This document shows, one piece after another, positions 1-8,194 of a stretch of 64,000 nt of DNA. The DNA lies in contig NZ_BCUF01000019.1 of NCBI RefSeq assembly GCF_001591145.1, forward strand, positions 28,837 to 92,836. Reading direction: 5' to 3'. Made by a program: the position numbers and the translations under genes. This stretch comes from Vibrio harveyi NBRC 15634 = ATCC 14126 = KCTC 12724. Lineage in GTDB: Bacteria > Pseudomonadota > Gammaproteobacteria > Enterobacterales > Vibrionaceae. Every line of letters starts with the position of its first letter. The first letter of the stretch is position 1. The notes under the pieces are model-generated. The model did no database searches. It saw nothing but the letters and a program-made list of their open reading frames with translations, and was not told the DNA's origin.

Positions 1-1003
1 GTTCACCAGCTTCGTTTTTGCGTTTTAGGTTTACAGGAACTAGCTCATAACCAGCAAGGTGAAGTTTACCGTCGTAGTATTCGAAGTCTGCTTTACCAAC
101 GTACTTACCCCACTCGTGCGCTTGCATGATGTAAGTACCGTTTTGTTGGTCTGGTTTGCAGTCATCACCAGGTTCGAAGTCAGCGTATCCTGAACCATCT
201 GGTTCCATACAAACAGGGTTTTGCGAGTGACCACCGAAGATAGCTGCAAGCTGTCCTTCTTCGACTGCTTTCGCCATCGCTACATCGCCAGGTGCATTTG
301 AACCGTGCTGGCCATTTTCATAGTGACCCATATGTGTCGTAGCGAAAATGAAATCGACAGGGTCATCTTTGTAGGTTTCTTTGATTTCTGCAATTACCTT
401 CGGCATTTCTTCTGTTGGTTTGGTAAATGTCAGGTCAGAGATAAACTCAGGGTTACCGATTTTTGCTGTATCTTCTGTTGTCATACCTACAACAGCTACA
501 CGAAGGTCACCAAGCTCAAAGATTTTGTAAGGTTTGAAGTAGCGGTCGCCATTTTTATCATAAATGTTGGCAGCAAGCATTGGGAAGTTTGCCCAAACAC
601 GTTGCTTTTCAAGAACGCTAAGAGGGTTATCAAATTCGTGGTTACCAACTGCCATAGCATCATAGCCAATATCGCTCATACCTAAGAAGTCAGGCTCTGC
701 ATCTTGTAGGTCTGATTCAGGAACACCAGTGTTGATGTCACCACCAGAGAGTAGTAGGGATGAGCCGCCATTTGCTGCAACTTCTTGGCGCATTTGATCA
801 ATCAGTGTTTTACGCGCAGCCATACCATACTCGCCGTCTTCGTTATGCCAGAAGCGACCGTGGTTGTCATTGGTATGTAGAATTGTGAACTTGGTACATG
901 AATCTGCAGTGTCACAAGTGACTGGAGAGTTGTCGCTGTCTGAGCCACATCCTGCTAGCGCAGCGCCGACTGAAAGTACCAAAAGGGATTTGTAAAACTT
1001 CAT
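1..1003 (-). CDS. nutA: NutA-type 5'-nucleotidase lipoprotein, 3' end cut by window edge
   Basis: This is a membrane-anchored nucleotidase/UDP-sugar hydrolase of the UshA family, which dephosphorylates extracellular nucleotides in or beyond the periplasm so that nucleosides can be taken up. The protein starts at the CAT at 1001-1003 and opens with a lipoprotein signal peptide ending in LAGC, so Cys18 would be lipidated. The metallophosphatase motifs LHTNDNHGRFW (about residue 43) and GNHEFD (about residue 120) supply the metal ligands. About 334 residues are visible; family members have about 550, so the C-terminal nucleotide-binding domain lies outside the window. The lipobox favours the Vibrio NutA type over the soluble periplasmic UshA type. 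The family call is firm; the symbol is by analogy with V. parahaemolyticus NutA. Confidence 0.85.
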   Translation of the reverse strand, partial: MKFYKSLLVLSVGAALAGCGSDSDNSPVTCDTADSCTKFTILHTNDNHGRFWHNEDGEYGMAARKTLIDQMRQEVAANGGSSLLLSGGDINTGVPESDLQDAEPDFLGMSDIGYDAMAVGNHEFDNPLSVLEKQRVWANFPMLAANIYDKNGDRYFKPYKIFELGDLRVAVVGMTTEDTAKIGNPEFISDLTFTKPTEEMPKVIAEIKETYKDDPVDFIFATTHMGHYENGQHGSNAPGDVAMAKAVEEGQLAAIFGGHSQNPVCMEPDGSGYADFEPGDDCKPDQQNGTYIMQAHEWGKYVGKADFEYYDGKLHLAGYELVPVNLKRKNEAGE

Positions 1004-1352
1004 AAGGGATCCTTTCTTTGTGATTTTGATTTTATTACGGCGTGAAATATACGGAAATAATGTGAAACTTTAGTGATCTATATCTTATTTACAGTTTTGT
1101 TGAATACAGGAAATAACAGGGCTGCAAACCGCGTCGACAAATAAACAGAAACCGTATTTAGAAAGGATTTAATGTTTTTACTAATTAAATTTGTGAGTCG
1201 CTTAATTGATTTCAATTTTCTAATGTGAATCAATACGCATTTTGGTGAGATATGGAGCAAACTTTGGTGATTATTTTGCCAGATTAATGTCTTCTTACTC
1301 TCTACGAAACAAATAGTTAAGATTTTTCTGTACGCTGTGTTGAGGAGTAAGG
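1004..1352. other. Intergenic region between divergent nutA and GNAT gene
   Basis: About 350 bases separate the divergent starts of nutA and the acetyltransferase at 1353. The stretch is AT-rich and should hold both promoters, but I cannot assign convincing -35/-10 pairs. The short leftward frame at 1078-1260 has no recognisable product and is probably noise. Confidence 0.4.
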
Positions 1353-2057
1353 ATGCTCAAAAAAACAACCGCACTTGCCGCGGAAATCGATTGCTCATGG
1401 CAAAAGCAGTTCAGTGTGAGCTGTAATTTGTACAATGGCTATTCTTATGACCCTCACTATTGGCAAAAGTTCTCCGATCTTTGCGCTGTATTTTTATATC
1501 AATCAGACGCCGTTACGTTTATATCTTGTCCCCCTAAATTATGGGAACGAATTAAACATTTTCAGCCAAGTGAGCTGGAGAGAAAACTCAATAATAAACA
1601 AATGTTCTGTGAATATGATGATGTCGACTACTATTTATTTAATGACGACAACGTCAACAAAGACGATGGGATAATTCCTCTCTCGATCGAATCTGATCTC
1701 GAATTACTTGAATCTTTTGTCAGCCGAATGAGCGAAGAAGATATCCTTAAAGCGGACTTTGACCTCGATAGCCATTTTTTTTACGGCATATTTGACAAAA
1801 ATGAGCTGGTCGCTGTGCTTGCTTCTTATTGTTATAAAGGGAAAGAGCCGTTTGAGTCTTTATCCATATTGGTTTCTCCTGAAGCAAGAGGAAAAGGGTA
1901 TGGAAAACGCCTGCTCAGTCATTTAATCAATGAAGTGAAGTCGAGGCAGCGCAAAATTAGGTATCGAGTAAATAGTGAAAATACGCCTTCAATAAGGCTC
2001 TGCCAGTCTTTGGGGTTTGAAGCGTACAGTCGTCAAAGAGTGTTTACTCCGGAGTAA
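1353..2057 (+). CDS. GNAT-family N-acetyltransferase (substrate unknown)
   Basis: This 234-residue protein has a C-terminal GNAT acetyl-CoA-binding fold. Motif A is visible as SPEARGKGYGKRLLSHLI (about residues 174-191), with the Q/RxxGxG/A pyrophosphate loop in the form RGKGYG. The end of the domain (SIRLCQSLGFEAYSR) is the usual GNAT strand-helix-strand with the conserved LGF. The first 110 residues are acidic and match no domain I know. The start is supported by GAGGAG just upstream of the ATG. A second GNAT gene follows after 15 bases, so the two probably form an operon. The substrate could be an amine, an amino acid or a protein N-terminus; nothing in the sequence decides. Confidence 0.75.
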   Translation: MLKKTTALAAEIDCSWQKQFSVSCNLYNGYSYDPHYWQKFSDLCAVFLYQSDAVTFISCPPKLWERIKHFQPSELERKLNNKQMFCEYDDVDYYLFNDDNVNKDDGIIPLSIESDLELLESFVSRMSEEDILKADFDLDSHFFYGIFDKNELVAVLASYCYKGKEPFESLSILVSPEARGKGYGKRLLSHLINEVKSRQRKIRYRVNSENTPSIRLCQSLGFEAYSRQRVFTPE

Positions 2058-2072
2058 TGAGAAAGGCAAGCA

Positions 2073-2588
2073 ATGGGATATACAGTTAGAAATGCAGTGA
2101 GAGATGAAGCAGATCAGATCGCCAAAATACACGTTGATTCATGGCAAGTCGCTTACCGAGGATTAATGCCGCAGAGTTACATTGACCAATTTACTCGAGA
2201 ACGTCGAGAGCGCATGTGGACGCGAGTAATGACGGAGCAACTGGCCAATCTCATTGTTGTTGAGAAACAGAAAGAGATCGTTGGCTTTCTAAGTTATGAA
2301 CTGCCTGATCACACCAGCGAAGACAAGACGGCAACGGTTACTTGTTGCTATGTTTCGCCTTTATACTTCGGGCAGGGCGCTGGCAGTGCTTTGATTGATG
2401 AATTAGAAACTCGTTTACTCTCGACACCAGTGATGCAAATTAGCCTTAAGGCGTTAGACACCAATAAACAAGGGCTTAATTTCTATAAGAAGTGTGGCTT
2501 TGTGCGATCTGGAGAGGAAGAGTCGGAGGTTATCGATGATATGACGCTCAACGACGTGACGCTGGTTAAGTACATAGCACGAACATAA
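2073..2588 (+). CDS. GNAT-family N-acetyltransferase
   Basis: A compact single-domain GNAT of 171 residues, the usual length for small-molecule acetyltransferases. It begins with the characteristic R-A-x-x-x-D-A-x-x-I-A-x-I-H-V-x-S-W segment (about residues 6-25), and WQVAYRGLMP is typical of the YjaB/PhnO-like subgroup. Motif A is CYVSPLYFGQGAGSALIDEL (about residues 91-110), with the acetyl-CoA loop GQGAGS, and the domain ends with NFYKKCGFVRSG. It lies 15 bases downstream of another GNAT gene and is probably co-transcribed, with GAAAGG as ribosome binding site. A rho-independent terminator follows about 100 bases after the stop. The substrate cannot be predicted. Confidence 0.8.
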   Translation: MGYTVRNAVRDEADQIAKIHVDSWQVAYRGLMPQSYIDQFTRERRERMWTRVMTEQLANLIVVEKQKEIVGFLSYELPDHTSEDKTATVTCCYVSPLYFGQGAGSALIDELETRLLSTPVMQISLKALDTNKQGLNFYKKCGFVRSGEEESEVIDDMTLNDVTLVKYIART

Positions 2589-2693
2589 CTTACTGGTGAG
2601 AGTGTTTAATGCGGTGTTTGCAGAAAAGCACTATCGGTAATGAAAAGAGAATTGAGAAAAGAGTAGGGGAGATTTACTTCTGTTCTAAATAGT

Positions 2694-2726
2694 AAAACCC
2701 CGGAGGTGGTAAGTCTCCGGGGTTTT
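2694..2726. terminator. Bidirectional rho-independent terminator
   Basis: A GC-rich stem (AAAACCCCGGAG pairing with CTCCGGGGTTTT) around a short loop carries A and T tracts on its two sides. It lies between the rightward GNAT gene and the leftward rplY gene and can serve both. Confidence 0.85.
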
Positions 2727-2812
2727 GAAATTTTTTAGATGTCTCGGTTGGTAAGTCCGATAATCTTTATGCAAAAGGTTTGGATTTTATCCGTTAATTC
2801 CTTGGTAGGGAA

Positions 2813-3091
2813 TTAGATACGGATGAAGTCCATGTGCTCAACTTTTGGCTTGTAAGCGTGACGTTGAACGTCTTGTGGCTTAACTTTAACTTCAGCGCCG
2901 TCGATCACTAGAACGATACCTTCGTAGAACTCAGGCTTGTCCATTTGGTTAACGATGTCGTCGTGGTTAAGAACGATAGCAACTGCTGCTTCTTCACCGC
3001 CGTATACAACTGCAGGGAATTTGCCAGCGTGACGTAGGCGGCGGCTCGCACCTTTACCTAGTTCAGTACGTACTACTGCTTCGAATTTCAT
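2813..3091 (-). CDS. rplY: 50S ribosomal protein L25 (short form)
   Basis: L25 binds 5S rRNA loop E in the large ribosomal subunit. The 92-residue protein ([20 protein letters not shown]...) has the enterobacterial length and lacks the C-terminal CTC/TL5 extension of longer homologues. I start it at 3091, because the longer reading adds only MRVNT from inside the leader and the E. coli protein begins at the equivalent position. GAGAG upstream of the ATG serves as ribosome binding site. The gene lies near radD, rsuA and bcr as in E. coli, though here other genes intervene. Two hairpins in the mRNA leader suggest autogenous control. Confidence 0.95.
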   Translation of the reverse strand: MKFEAVVRTELGKGASRRLRHAGKFPAVVYGGEEAAVAIVLNHDDIVNQMDKPEFYEGIVLVIDGAEVKVKPQDVQRHAYKPKVEHMDFIRI

Positions 3092-3130
3092 AGTATTTAC
3101 TCTCAAATTAGTAAAAAATAAAACTTTACA

Positions 3131-3184
3131 AACACAATGCGACCTTGTGTTCGTAGTAAAGCTTGAAACAGGAACTGTTCAAGC
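3131..3184 (-). promoter_or_regulatory. Candidate L25 autoregulatory mRNA leader (two hairpins)
   Basis: Read on the leftward transcript, a strong stem (3184-3161; GCTTGAA-CAG against CTG-TTCAAGC with one bulge) is followed by a second stem (3151-3131; AACACAA with TTGTGTT), then an AU-rich stretch to the rplY start. L25 is known to repress its own translation through a conserved leader in gammaproteobacteria; assigning these two hairpins to that element is an inference. Confidence 0.55.
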
Positions 3185-3513
3185 GAGCGCGGATACTATC
3201 ATCATGCTCTACATTCAGCAACCAAAATTGTACCTAAATCACCAAAAAGCCAGTAATTCTTCGACAAGAAGAGTGTCTGTTTTGTGGTGTCGGCAAAACT
3301 TTGTCCGCATTGCGCTGATTTTAACCTATTTGGCTTTTTGTCAGTACGTTTTTATTTGCCTAGGACTCAATCCTCTTTCCAAGTTAATTCATTCATTAAC
3401 GACATCTGTTATTCACAAAATGAACGCAAAATGAATGTTGACCTCAGTAACCGTTAAGTCAGTCGGTTCTATTCTCCATCGTACATAAACGGACAACCTC
3501 AATGGAGCACATT

Positions 3514-4248
3514 ATGAATCCTATCAGTATCGTGATTATTACCCTCAATGAAGAAAAACGTATTGGTCGACTACTTGAAGACTTAACCAAACAAACTCAC
3601 CAGAACTTTGAAGTGATCGTGGTGGATTCGAACAGCGAAGATTCGACACGTGAAGTTGCACAAGCTTACGAAAGCTCATTGCCAGAACTGACAGTGCACC
3701 GCATGGATACGCGTGGTGTCAGCTTAGGTCGTAATACAGGTGCAGAACTGGCGAAGTATGAACGTATTCTTTTCTTAGATGCGGACGTGCGCTTACCAAG
3801 TGATTTTCTGAGCCGTGCAATGAGTAAGCTTGAGGATGCGAAGTTGGAAGTTGCTGGTGTTTACATGGGCTCAAAAAATCTGCCAATGGCACATAAGTTG
3901 GGTTATGGCATATTTAACGCGGGATTGTTTATTACTCAGTACACATTCCCAACGGCGGTAGGTGCTTGTATTTTCTCTACCAAACGCGCACACAAAGAGA
4001 TCAACGGCTTTGATGAGTCTATTACACTTTGCGAAGATTGTGATTACGTAAAACGCGCTTCTAAAACATGGCGTTTCCGCTTCTTACCGATGACGTTTGA
4101 ATTCGATCCGCGCCGCCTTGAGCAAGACGGCTTCTTTAAGATGGGCATGACCTATTTCAAAGCCAATGTACGTCGATTCTTCTTTGGCGAGATGCGTAAC
4201 AACGAAATGGAATACAAATTCGGTCACTACAAAGATCAACATTCGTAA
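3514..4248 (+). CDS. Family 2 glycosyltransferase
   Basis: A GT-A fold glycosyltransferase of about 244 residues. It begins with the nucleotide-sugar-binding strand SIVIITLNEEKRIGRLLEDL, followed by VIVVDSNSEDSTREVA and the metal-binding DxD motif in FLDADVRLP (about residue 89). The donor and acceptor are unknown. The ATG at 3514 is preferred over the one at 3502 because GGAG lies six bases before it and the protein then starts directly at the first strand of the fold. No membrane anchor is evident. The DedA-LssY gene starts 14 bases downstream, so the two are probably co-transcribed, which points to a lipid-linked or envelope substrate. Confidence 0.85.
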   Translation: MNPISIVIITLNEEKRIGRLLEDLTKQTHQNFEVIVVDSNSEDSTREVAQAYESSLPELTVHRMDTRGVSLGRNTGAELAKYERILFLDADVRLPSDFLSRAMSKLEDAKLEVAGVYMGSKNLPMAHKLGYGIFNAGLFITQYTFPTAVGACIFSTKRAHKEINGFDESITLCEDCDYVKRASKTWRFRFLPMTFEFDPRRLEQDGFFKMGMTYFKANVRRFFFGEMRNNEMEYKFGHYKDQHS

Positions 4249-4262
4249 TCGTCGGAGGCTGC

Positions 4263-5558
4263 ATGCTGGAAGCAATCAGTCTGTTTTTCGGAGCATTTCT
4301 GGATGCAACGATTGGACCTAACCTCTTTGTCCCGGGCGAGCCGTTTTTGCTCGCTGCGGGCTATCAATTGCACCAAGGTGTGATTTGGGGCGTTGTCGCC
4401 GTTTTGTTGGGCGGTTGGGTTGGCGATCAACTCAGTTACTTTATTGGTAAGCGTTCTGGCTCTAAAGCACAGAAGAAGCTGATTCGTTGGCAAGCCAAGA
4501 CAAGGCGTCCAATCGCTCGTTGTCGTTTGTTGATGAAAAAACGCGGCAATGCCATTTTGATCTTTGCACGCTTACTCGGACCTGTTGCTTGGGTCGTGCC
4601 ATTTATGGCGGGTACTGCGAATGTGAGTTGGAAGCGTTTTACTGTCTGTTCATCAATTGGATTGATACTTGGTGTTGGGCAATTTGTCGTTGCTGGGTAT
4701 TTGCTTGCTGCGGGTCTTAACACATGGATTCCACTTGATTCCATAAAGTTCATCCTTGTTGAGCATAAGCTTCTTATTGCCTCAGTACTCATCGCTTCTG
4801 TATTCGCTCTTGTGGCTTGGAAGAAAAACTGGTCACGTAAATGGACCAAATCCCTAACGGCTTTAGTGTTATGTTTAGTTGCTGCGAATTATGGACACTT
4901 TTTCTATCTAGCAGATGACAATATTGAACAACCCGGCGTTACTGAAAATCAATCGATAGTCCTTAATGATATCGGCTTTAAGGTTTATCCGGGGCGCTCG
5001 AATGTGTTTGACGCTCAGGCAGTCAACTTGGTGTACGTCGGAGAATCCCCGCGAAGCCTAATGCAAGAGCTCGGCTGGCTAGAGAATCAAACCTTTTCAA
5101 GAAACGACATTGAATTGGCAGACTATGTGAGCTTATTGAAGCAGAAGCTGCCGCCCGTTTCTGATTTGTTTTGGAATGGCAAGCCACAGTCGATGGCATT
5201 CCAAGAGCCCGGAAGTTTGTTAAAACGCTCTCATGTTCGCTGGTGGCAAGCAGGGTTAGAATCAAAGTCTGGTCAACCGATTTGGGTCGGAGCGATTAGT
5301 TACGATGACGGTCTCAAGTTGGCGCATTACTCGGGTATTGTGACGGTATTGCATCGAATAGATCCTAATGTGGACAGCGAAAGAGACCGTCTAGCGAATC
5401 AAATTGAAGTCAGTCATTTAGCGCTAGTCGGAGAGTTACATTCGTTAGCGCAACCTGTCGCAATGGATAGTAAGCACGACTATTATTCGGATGGGAATGT
5501 GCTGTTGATTAGTGAACCATCGCTAGCATTAAACTTACCCAATCAAAGCGCTATTTAG
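4263..5558 (+). CDS. DedA-family membrane protein fused to LssY-like C-terminal domain
   Basis: The N-terminal ~180 residues form a DedA (SNARE-associated/VTT) domain: FVPGEPFLLAAGY near residue 22, the amphipathic GGWVGDQLSYFIGKRSG, and FARLLGPVAWVVPFMAGTA (about residues 101-119). DedA proteins are implicated in lipid flipping and envelope homeostasis. A further hydrophobic pair follows (about residues 162-215), then a ~210-residue soluble region that I read as an LssY C-terminal domain, a companion of DedA proteins often found near phospholipid-phosphatase genes. SD GGAGG precedes the ATG. The DedA call is strong; the C-terminal call is from overall architecture. Confidence 0.8.
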   Translation: MLEAISLFFGAFLDATIGPNLFVPGEPFLLAAGYQLHQGVIWGVVAVLLGGWVGDQLSYFIGKRSGSKAQKKLIRWQAKTRRPIARCRLLMKKRGNAILIFARLLGPVAWVVPFMAGTANVSWKRFTVCSSIGLILGVGQFVVAGYLLAAGLNTWIPLDSIKFILVEHKLLIASVLIASVFALVAWKKNWSRKWTKSLTALVLCLVAANYGHFFYLADDNIEQPGVTENQSIVLNDIGFKVYPGRSNVFDAQAVNLVYVGESPRSLMQELGWLENQTFSRNDIELADYVSLLKQKLPPVSDLFWNGKPQSMAFQEPGSLLKRSHVRWWQAGLESKSGQPIWVGAISYDDGLKLAHYSGIVTVLHRIDPNVDSERDRLANQIEVSHLALVGELHSLAQPVAMDSKHDYYSDGNVLLISEPSLALNLPNQSAI

Positions 5559-5559
5559 A

Positions 5560-5592
5560 TATACCCAAGCATCTTGAGGTTACTTGGGTATA
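5560..5592. repeat. Short palindromic intergenic repeat (ATACCCAAG family), intact copy
   Basis: Ten-base arms (TATACCCAAG / CTTGGGTATA) flank a 13-base core, two bases after the DedA stop codon. Related copies occur at 39501-39524 (degenerate) and 63987-64000 (cut by the window end). Confidence 0.75.
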
Positions 5593-5594
5593 TA

Positions 5595-5633
5595 AAAATG
5601 GCACCTAGCGAATAAATCGATAAGTGCCATTTT
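5595..5633. terminator. Bidirectional terminator between DedA gene and carS
   Basis: Perfect ten-base inverted repeat (AAAATGGCAC / GTGCCATTTT) with A/T tracts, placed between convergent genes. The loop is about 19 bases, longer than usual. Confidence 0.6.
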
Positions 5634-5667
5634 AAAGTAATACTGTGAGTGACTGATGTAAGCTGAC

Positions 5668-7017
5668 TTAAGCGCGGCTCTTTTGCAGAATCAAGGTGGC
5701 TTTTAACCCTCCCATTTTACTCTCTGATAATTCAAGTTGACCGCGGTAACTGTGCGCCATTTCACTGACAATGTTTAAACCTAAACCGGATCCTGGCGTT
5801 GTTTCATCCAGACGGTAGCCACGCTTTATTACTTGGCATAATTGCTCAGGAGGAATACCCGGACCGTCGTCTTCAACAATGATATGAATGTTGTCTTTAT
5901 CTAACGTTGAATGAACACGAATGATGCTGTTCGCCCATTTGTAGCCATTTTCCAGTAAGTTTCCCACCATTTCATCCAAATCGGTTTTCTCTACGGCAAC
6001 GTTCAATTCAGAATCAAGCTCGTTAATCAGTGTGACGTCACGATGTGCGTAGACCTTGTCAAACGCCATGGATATGGCATCAACGCGCTCTGAAGGGTTC
6101 GATTTCACCGAAAGAATGTTCATTGAGCCAGCCATACGAGCGCGACCTAAGTGGTAATCGATGTGTTGTTGGATCTGTGTGATTGGCGCGTTCAAGCGTT
6201 CTTGTTCTTCAGGCGTGAAGTTTTGCACTTCGTTTTTTAAAACCGAAAGTGGTGTTTTCAGCGCGTGAGATAAGTTTCCTGCATGATTGCGTGCACGTTC
6301 AAGTAGCTCTTGATAGTGAAAGAGCAGGGCATTAAGGTCAGAAATCAAAGGTGAGATTTCTTTCGGATAGTCTTCTTCCAAGCCTTTCTTGTTGCCTGAT
6401 TTCAGTTCGGCTAACTCTCTTTGCAGCTTGGTTAGCGGACTCAATGACCAGGCGATTTGCAGCAAGATAACCGCAAGAACACCAGCAAAGAGCAATCCTA
6501 AAATGATCCAAAGCTGCCCAGTTAAAGACTGAATCGTGCCTTCAATTGGATCTTCGTCAATGCCGATGATGACATCAATGGGACCATCGTAATCCGGTAG
6601 ATAAAGGGTCTTTTTCAACGTGATAAGTTTTTCATCACGTGCACCAAAGGCGTCTTTATCCAATCCTTTGTACTCAATTTTCTTATCCCATAGTGAACGC
6701 GAACGTTCTAGGCTTGTGTCCGTTGATGCGCTCCAGTAAAGACCACTGTATGGACGATTAAATCTTGGGTCGGAAAGTTGAGTAGGAAGGGTGAGTTGAC
6801 CTTTACTGTCGACTTCGAGCTGGGCGGCAATCTCGTCCATGTAGACATTCAATTGGGAGCGAGTGTCGTCCACCATATAGCTGTAAACTTGGGTTGGGAT
6901 CGTGACGCCCGCCGCGAGGATCATCGCAGTGAGCCAAACGACCGCCGCTAGCACTAAGCGGCTTTTGATGCTCAGCCGCTTAAGAATGTGCATGGGAAGT
7001 TTGCTTCTATTCCGCAT
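5668..7017 (-). CDS. carS: Sensor histidine kinase, CarS/VprB (PhoQ-like) type
   Basis: A membrane sensor kinase of 449 residues: transmembrane helix 1 (about 20-40), a ~125-residue periplasmic sensor region with acidic stretches, helix 2 (about 169-190), a HAMP-like linker, the HisKA box NLSHALKTPLSVLKNEV with phospho-acceptor His251, and the ATPase N box (GNLLENGYKWA), G1 (DDGPGIP) and G2 (GSGLGLNIV). The start overlaps carR by 11 bases; an internal ATG at 6993 is an alternative. Sequence type and context resemble V. cholerae CarS/VprB, which with CarR/VprA responds to calcium and acid/antimicrobial-peptide stress and controls lipid A glycinylation. The orthology is inferred from memory of that family. 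Confidence 0.7.
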   Translation of the reverse strand: MRNRSKLPMHILKRLSIKSRLVLAAVVWLTAMILAAGVTIPTQVYSYMVDDTRSQLNVYMDEIAAQLEVDSKGQLTLPTQLSDPRFNRPYSGLYWSASTDTSLERSRSLWDKKIEYKGLDKDAFGARDEKLITLKKTLYLPDYDGPIDVIIGIDEDPIEGTIQSLTGQLWIILGLLFAGVLAVILLQIAWSLSPLTKLQRELAELKSGNKKGLEEDYPKEISPLISDLNALLFHYQELLERARNHAGNLSHALKTPLSVLKNEVQNFTPEEQERLNAPITQIQQHIDYHLGRARMAGSMNILSVKSNPSERVDAISMAFDKVYAHRDVTLINELDSELNVAVEKTDLDEMVGNLLENGYKWANSIIRVHSTLDKDNIHIIVEDDGPGIPPEQLCQVIKRGYRLDETTPGSGLGLNIVSEMAHSYRGQLELSESKMGGLKATLILQKSRA

Positions 7018-7666
7018 TCAATTGATACCCTAAACCGCGGACGGTTTTGATGATTTTTGGGGCGATCTTCTTGCGAATACGACCGATGAACACTTCGATG
7101 GTGTTTGAGTCACGGTCGAAGTCTTGCTTGTAGATGTGTTCTACCAACTCGGTACGAGAAATGACTTTCTCTGGGTTGTGCATAAAGTAGGCAACAACTT
7201 TATATTCCAATGCGGTTAAGCTGACCGCTTGTCCTTGCCACAGTACTTTTGAGGAGCGTGTATCTAAACTCAAATCACCAATCTGCATGACAGGTGAGGC
7301 GTTACCTGAAGCACGGCGTAATTGAGCGCGAAGGCGAGCCGTTAGCTCAACCATTTCAAATGGCTTGGTTAGATAATCGTCGGCTCCGGCATTCAAACCC
7401 TCAACACGTTGAGATAATGTGTCACGGGCACTCAAAATAACAACTGGCGTATTAATGTTTTCGTCTCGAATACCTTTAAGGACCGTTAGACCATCTAGTT
7501 TTGGTAAACCTAGATCGAGCACAATTGCATCCCATTCTTCAGAGGTCGCACGGTAAAGCGCGTCGATACCATCTTGGGAAAGTTCTGGTACCCAGCCATT
7601 GTTTTCCAACGTTTCTAAAATCTGTTCGCCTAGGCGAGGTTCATCTTCGACAACAAGTATTTTCAT
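7007..7666 (-). CDS. carR: OmpR-family response regulator, CarR/VprA type
   Basis: A two-domain regulator of 219 residues. The receiver has acidic residues in VVEDEP, phospho-acceptor Asp51 in IVLDLGLPKLDG, and conserved Lys101 in YLTKPF; the C-terminal winged helix includes SRTELVEHIYKQDFDRDSNTI and IRKKI. It is the partner of the kinase encoded immediately downstream with an 11-base overlap, and it lies 31 bases after the PepSY gene, so the three form one leftward unit. Targets by analogy with V. cholerae would be lipid A modification genes, none of which are in this window. Confidence 0.8.
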   Translation of the reverse strand: MKILVVEDEPRLGEQILETLENNGWVPELSQDGIDALYRATSEEWDAIVLDLGLPKLDGLTVLKGIRDENINTPVVILSARDTLSQRVEGLNAGADDYLTKPFEMVELTARLRAQLRRASGNASPVMQIGDLSLDTRSSKVLWQGQAVSLTALEYKVVAYFMHNPEKVISRTELVEHIYKQDFDRDSNTIEVFIGRIRKKIAPKIIKTVRGLGYQLNAE

Positions 7667-7697
7667 ATTCTTTCTTCTAATTATGTTTGGATATCGG

Positions 7698-8117
7698 TTA
7701 CTGCGGCTTAAGAGCTTTATTGAAGTTACGCCCTTTGATCTCGAGCATCTCTAGTGTGGCAGCGTCGTATTCCACTTTTATCACACTGTCATTGAACAAG
7801 ATTTTCAGCTCGTAAACCCATTCGTCATCGTCTTCTTCAAGTTCAACTTTAATAATACGCCCATACAAATCATTCTCCACTGCTGCGTACATATCGGAGA
7901 ATGGGCGAATGTAACCTTTTTGAACGGCACGATAGACTTCATCTTGATCTTCATCGAATTCAATTCGAGTTCCCGGTTTCTCAACGTCACGAACGATGGC
8001 ATGACCATCTTTTTCATCATGATGATCATGGTGAGATGCAAAACTTGGTGCTGACAATAAAAGTGGCACTAAGCCTAGCAGCACGGGAAGTTTGCGCGGA
8101 GTGAAGGAGGTAGACAT
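7698..8117 (-). CDS. Exported PepSY-domain protein with His-rich N-terminus
   Basis: A 139-residue secreted protein with a signal peptide (hydrophobic residues 11-27, cleavage after SFA) and a mature N-terminus rich in histidine and acid (ASHHDHHDEKDGHA), which suggests metal binding. The rest is a PepSY-like domain (about residues 60-130) with strands such as GRIIKVELEEDDDEWVYEL and VKVEYDAATLEMLEIKGRN. PepSY domains are often found beside two-component systems and may modulate periplasmic sensing. It is the first gene of the PepSY-carR-carS unit, so a role in sensing divalent metal or calcium for CarS is a reasonable inference but unproven. Confidence 0.75.
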   Translation of the reverse strand: MSTSFTPRKLPVLLGLVPLLLSAPSFASHHDHHDEKDGHAIVRDVEKPGTRIEFDEDQDEVYRAVQKGYIRPFSDMYAAVENDLYGRIIKVELEEDDDEWVYELKILFNDSVIKVEYDAATLEMLEIKGRNFNKALKPQ

Positions 8118-8194
8118 AGCAAAGCCTTTTTCAATGAGTTACGACGATTATATCGTGCTGTACATGAACAGAAAGTGAATTCGTGAGCATTCGC

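Noticed and set aside
305..685. Rightward frame inside nutA
   Set aside because: It is antisense to the clearly conserved nucleotidase and is an out-of-frame shadow.
1078..1260. Leftward 60-codon frame upstream of nutA
   Set aside because: No ribosome binding site, no homology recognised, AT-rich DNA where such frames arise by chance.
3147..3434. Rightward 95-codon open frame between rplY and the glycosyltransferase
   Set aside because: It runs antisense through the rplY leader hairpins, lacks a ribosome binding site and has no recognisable domain.
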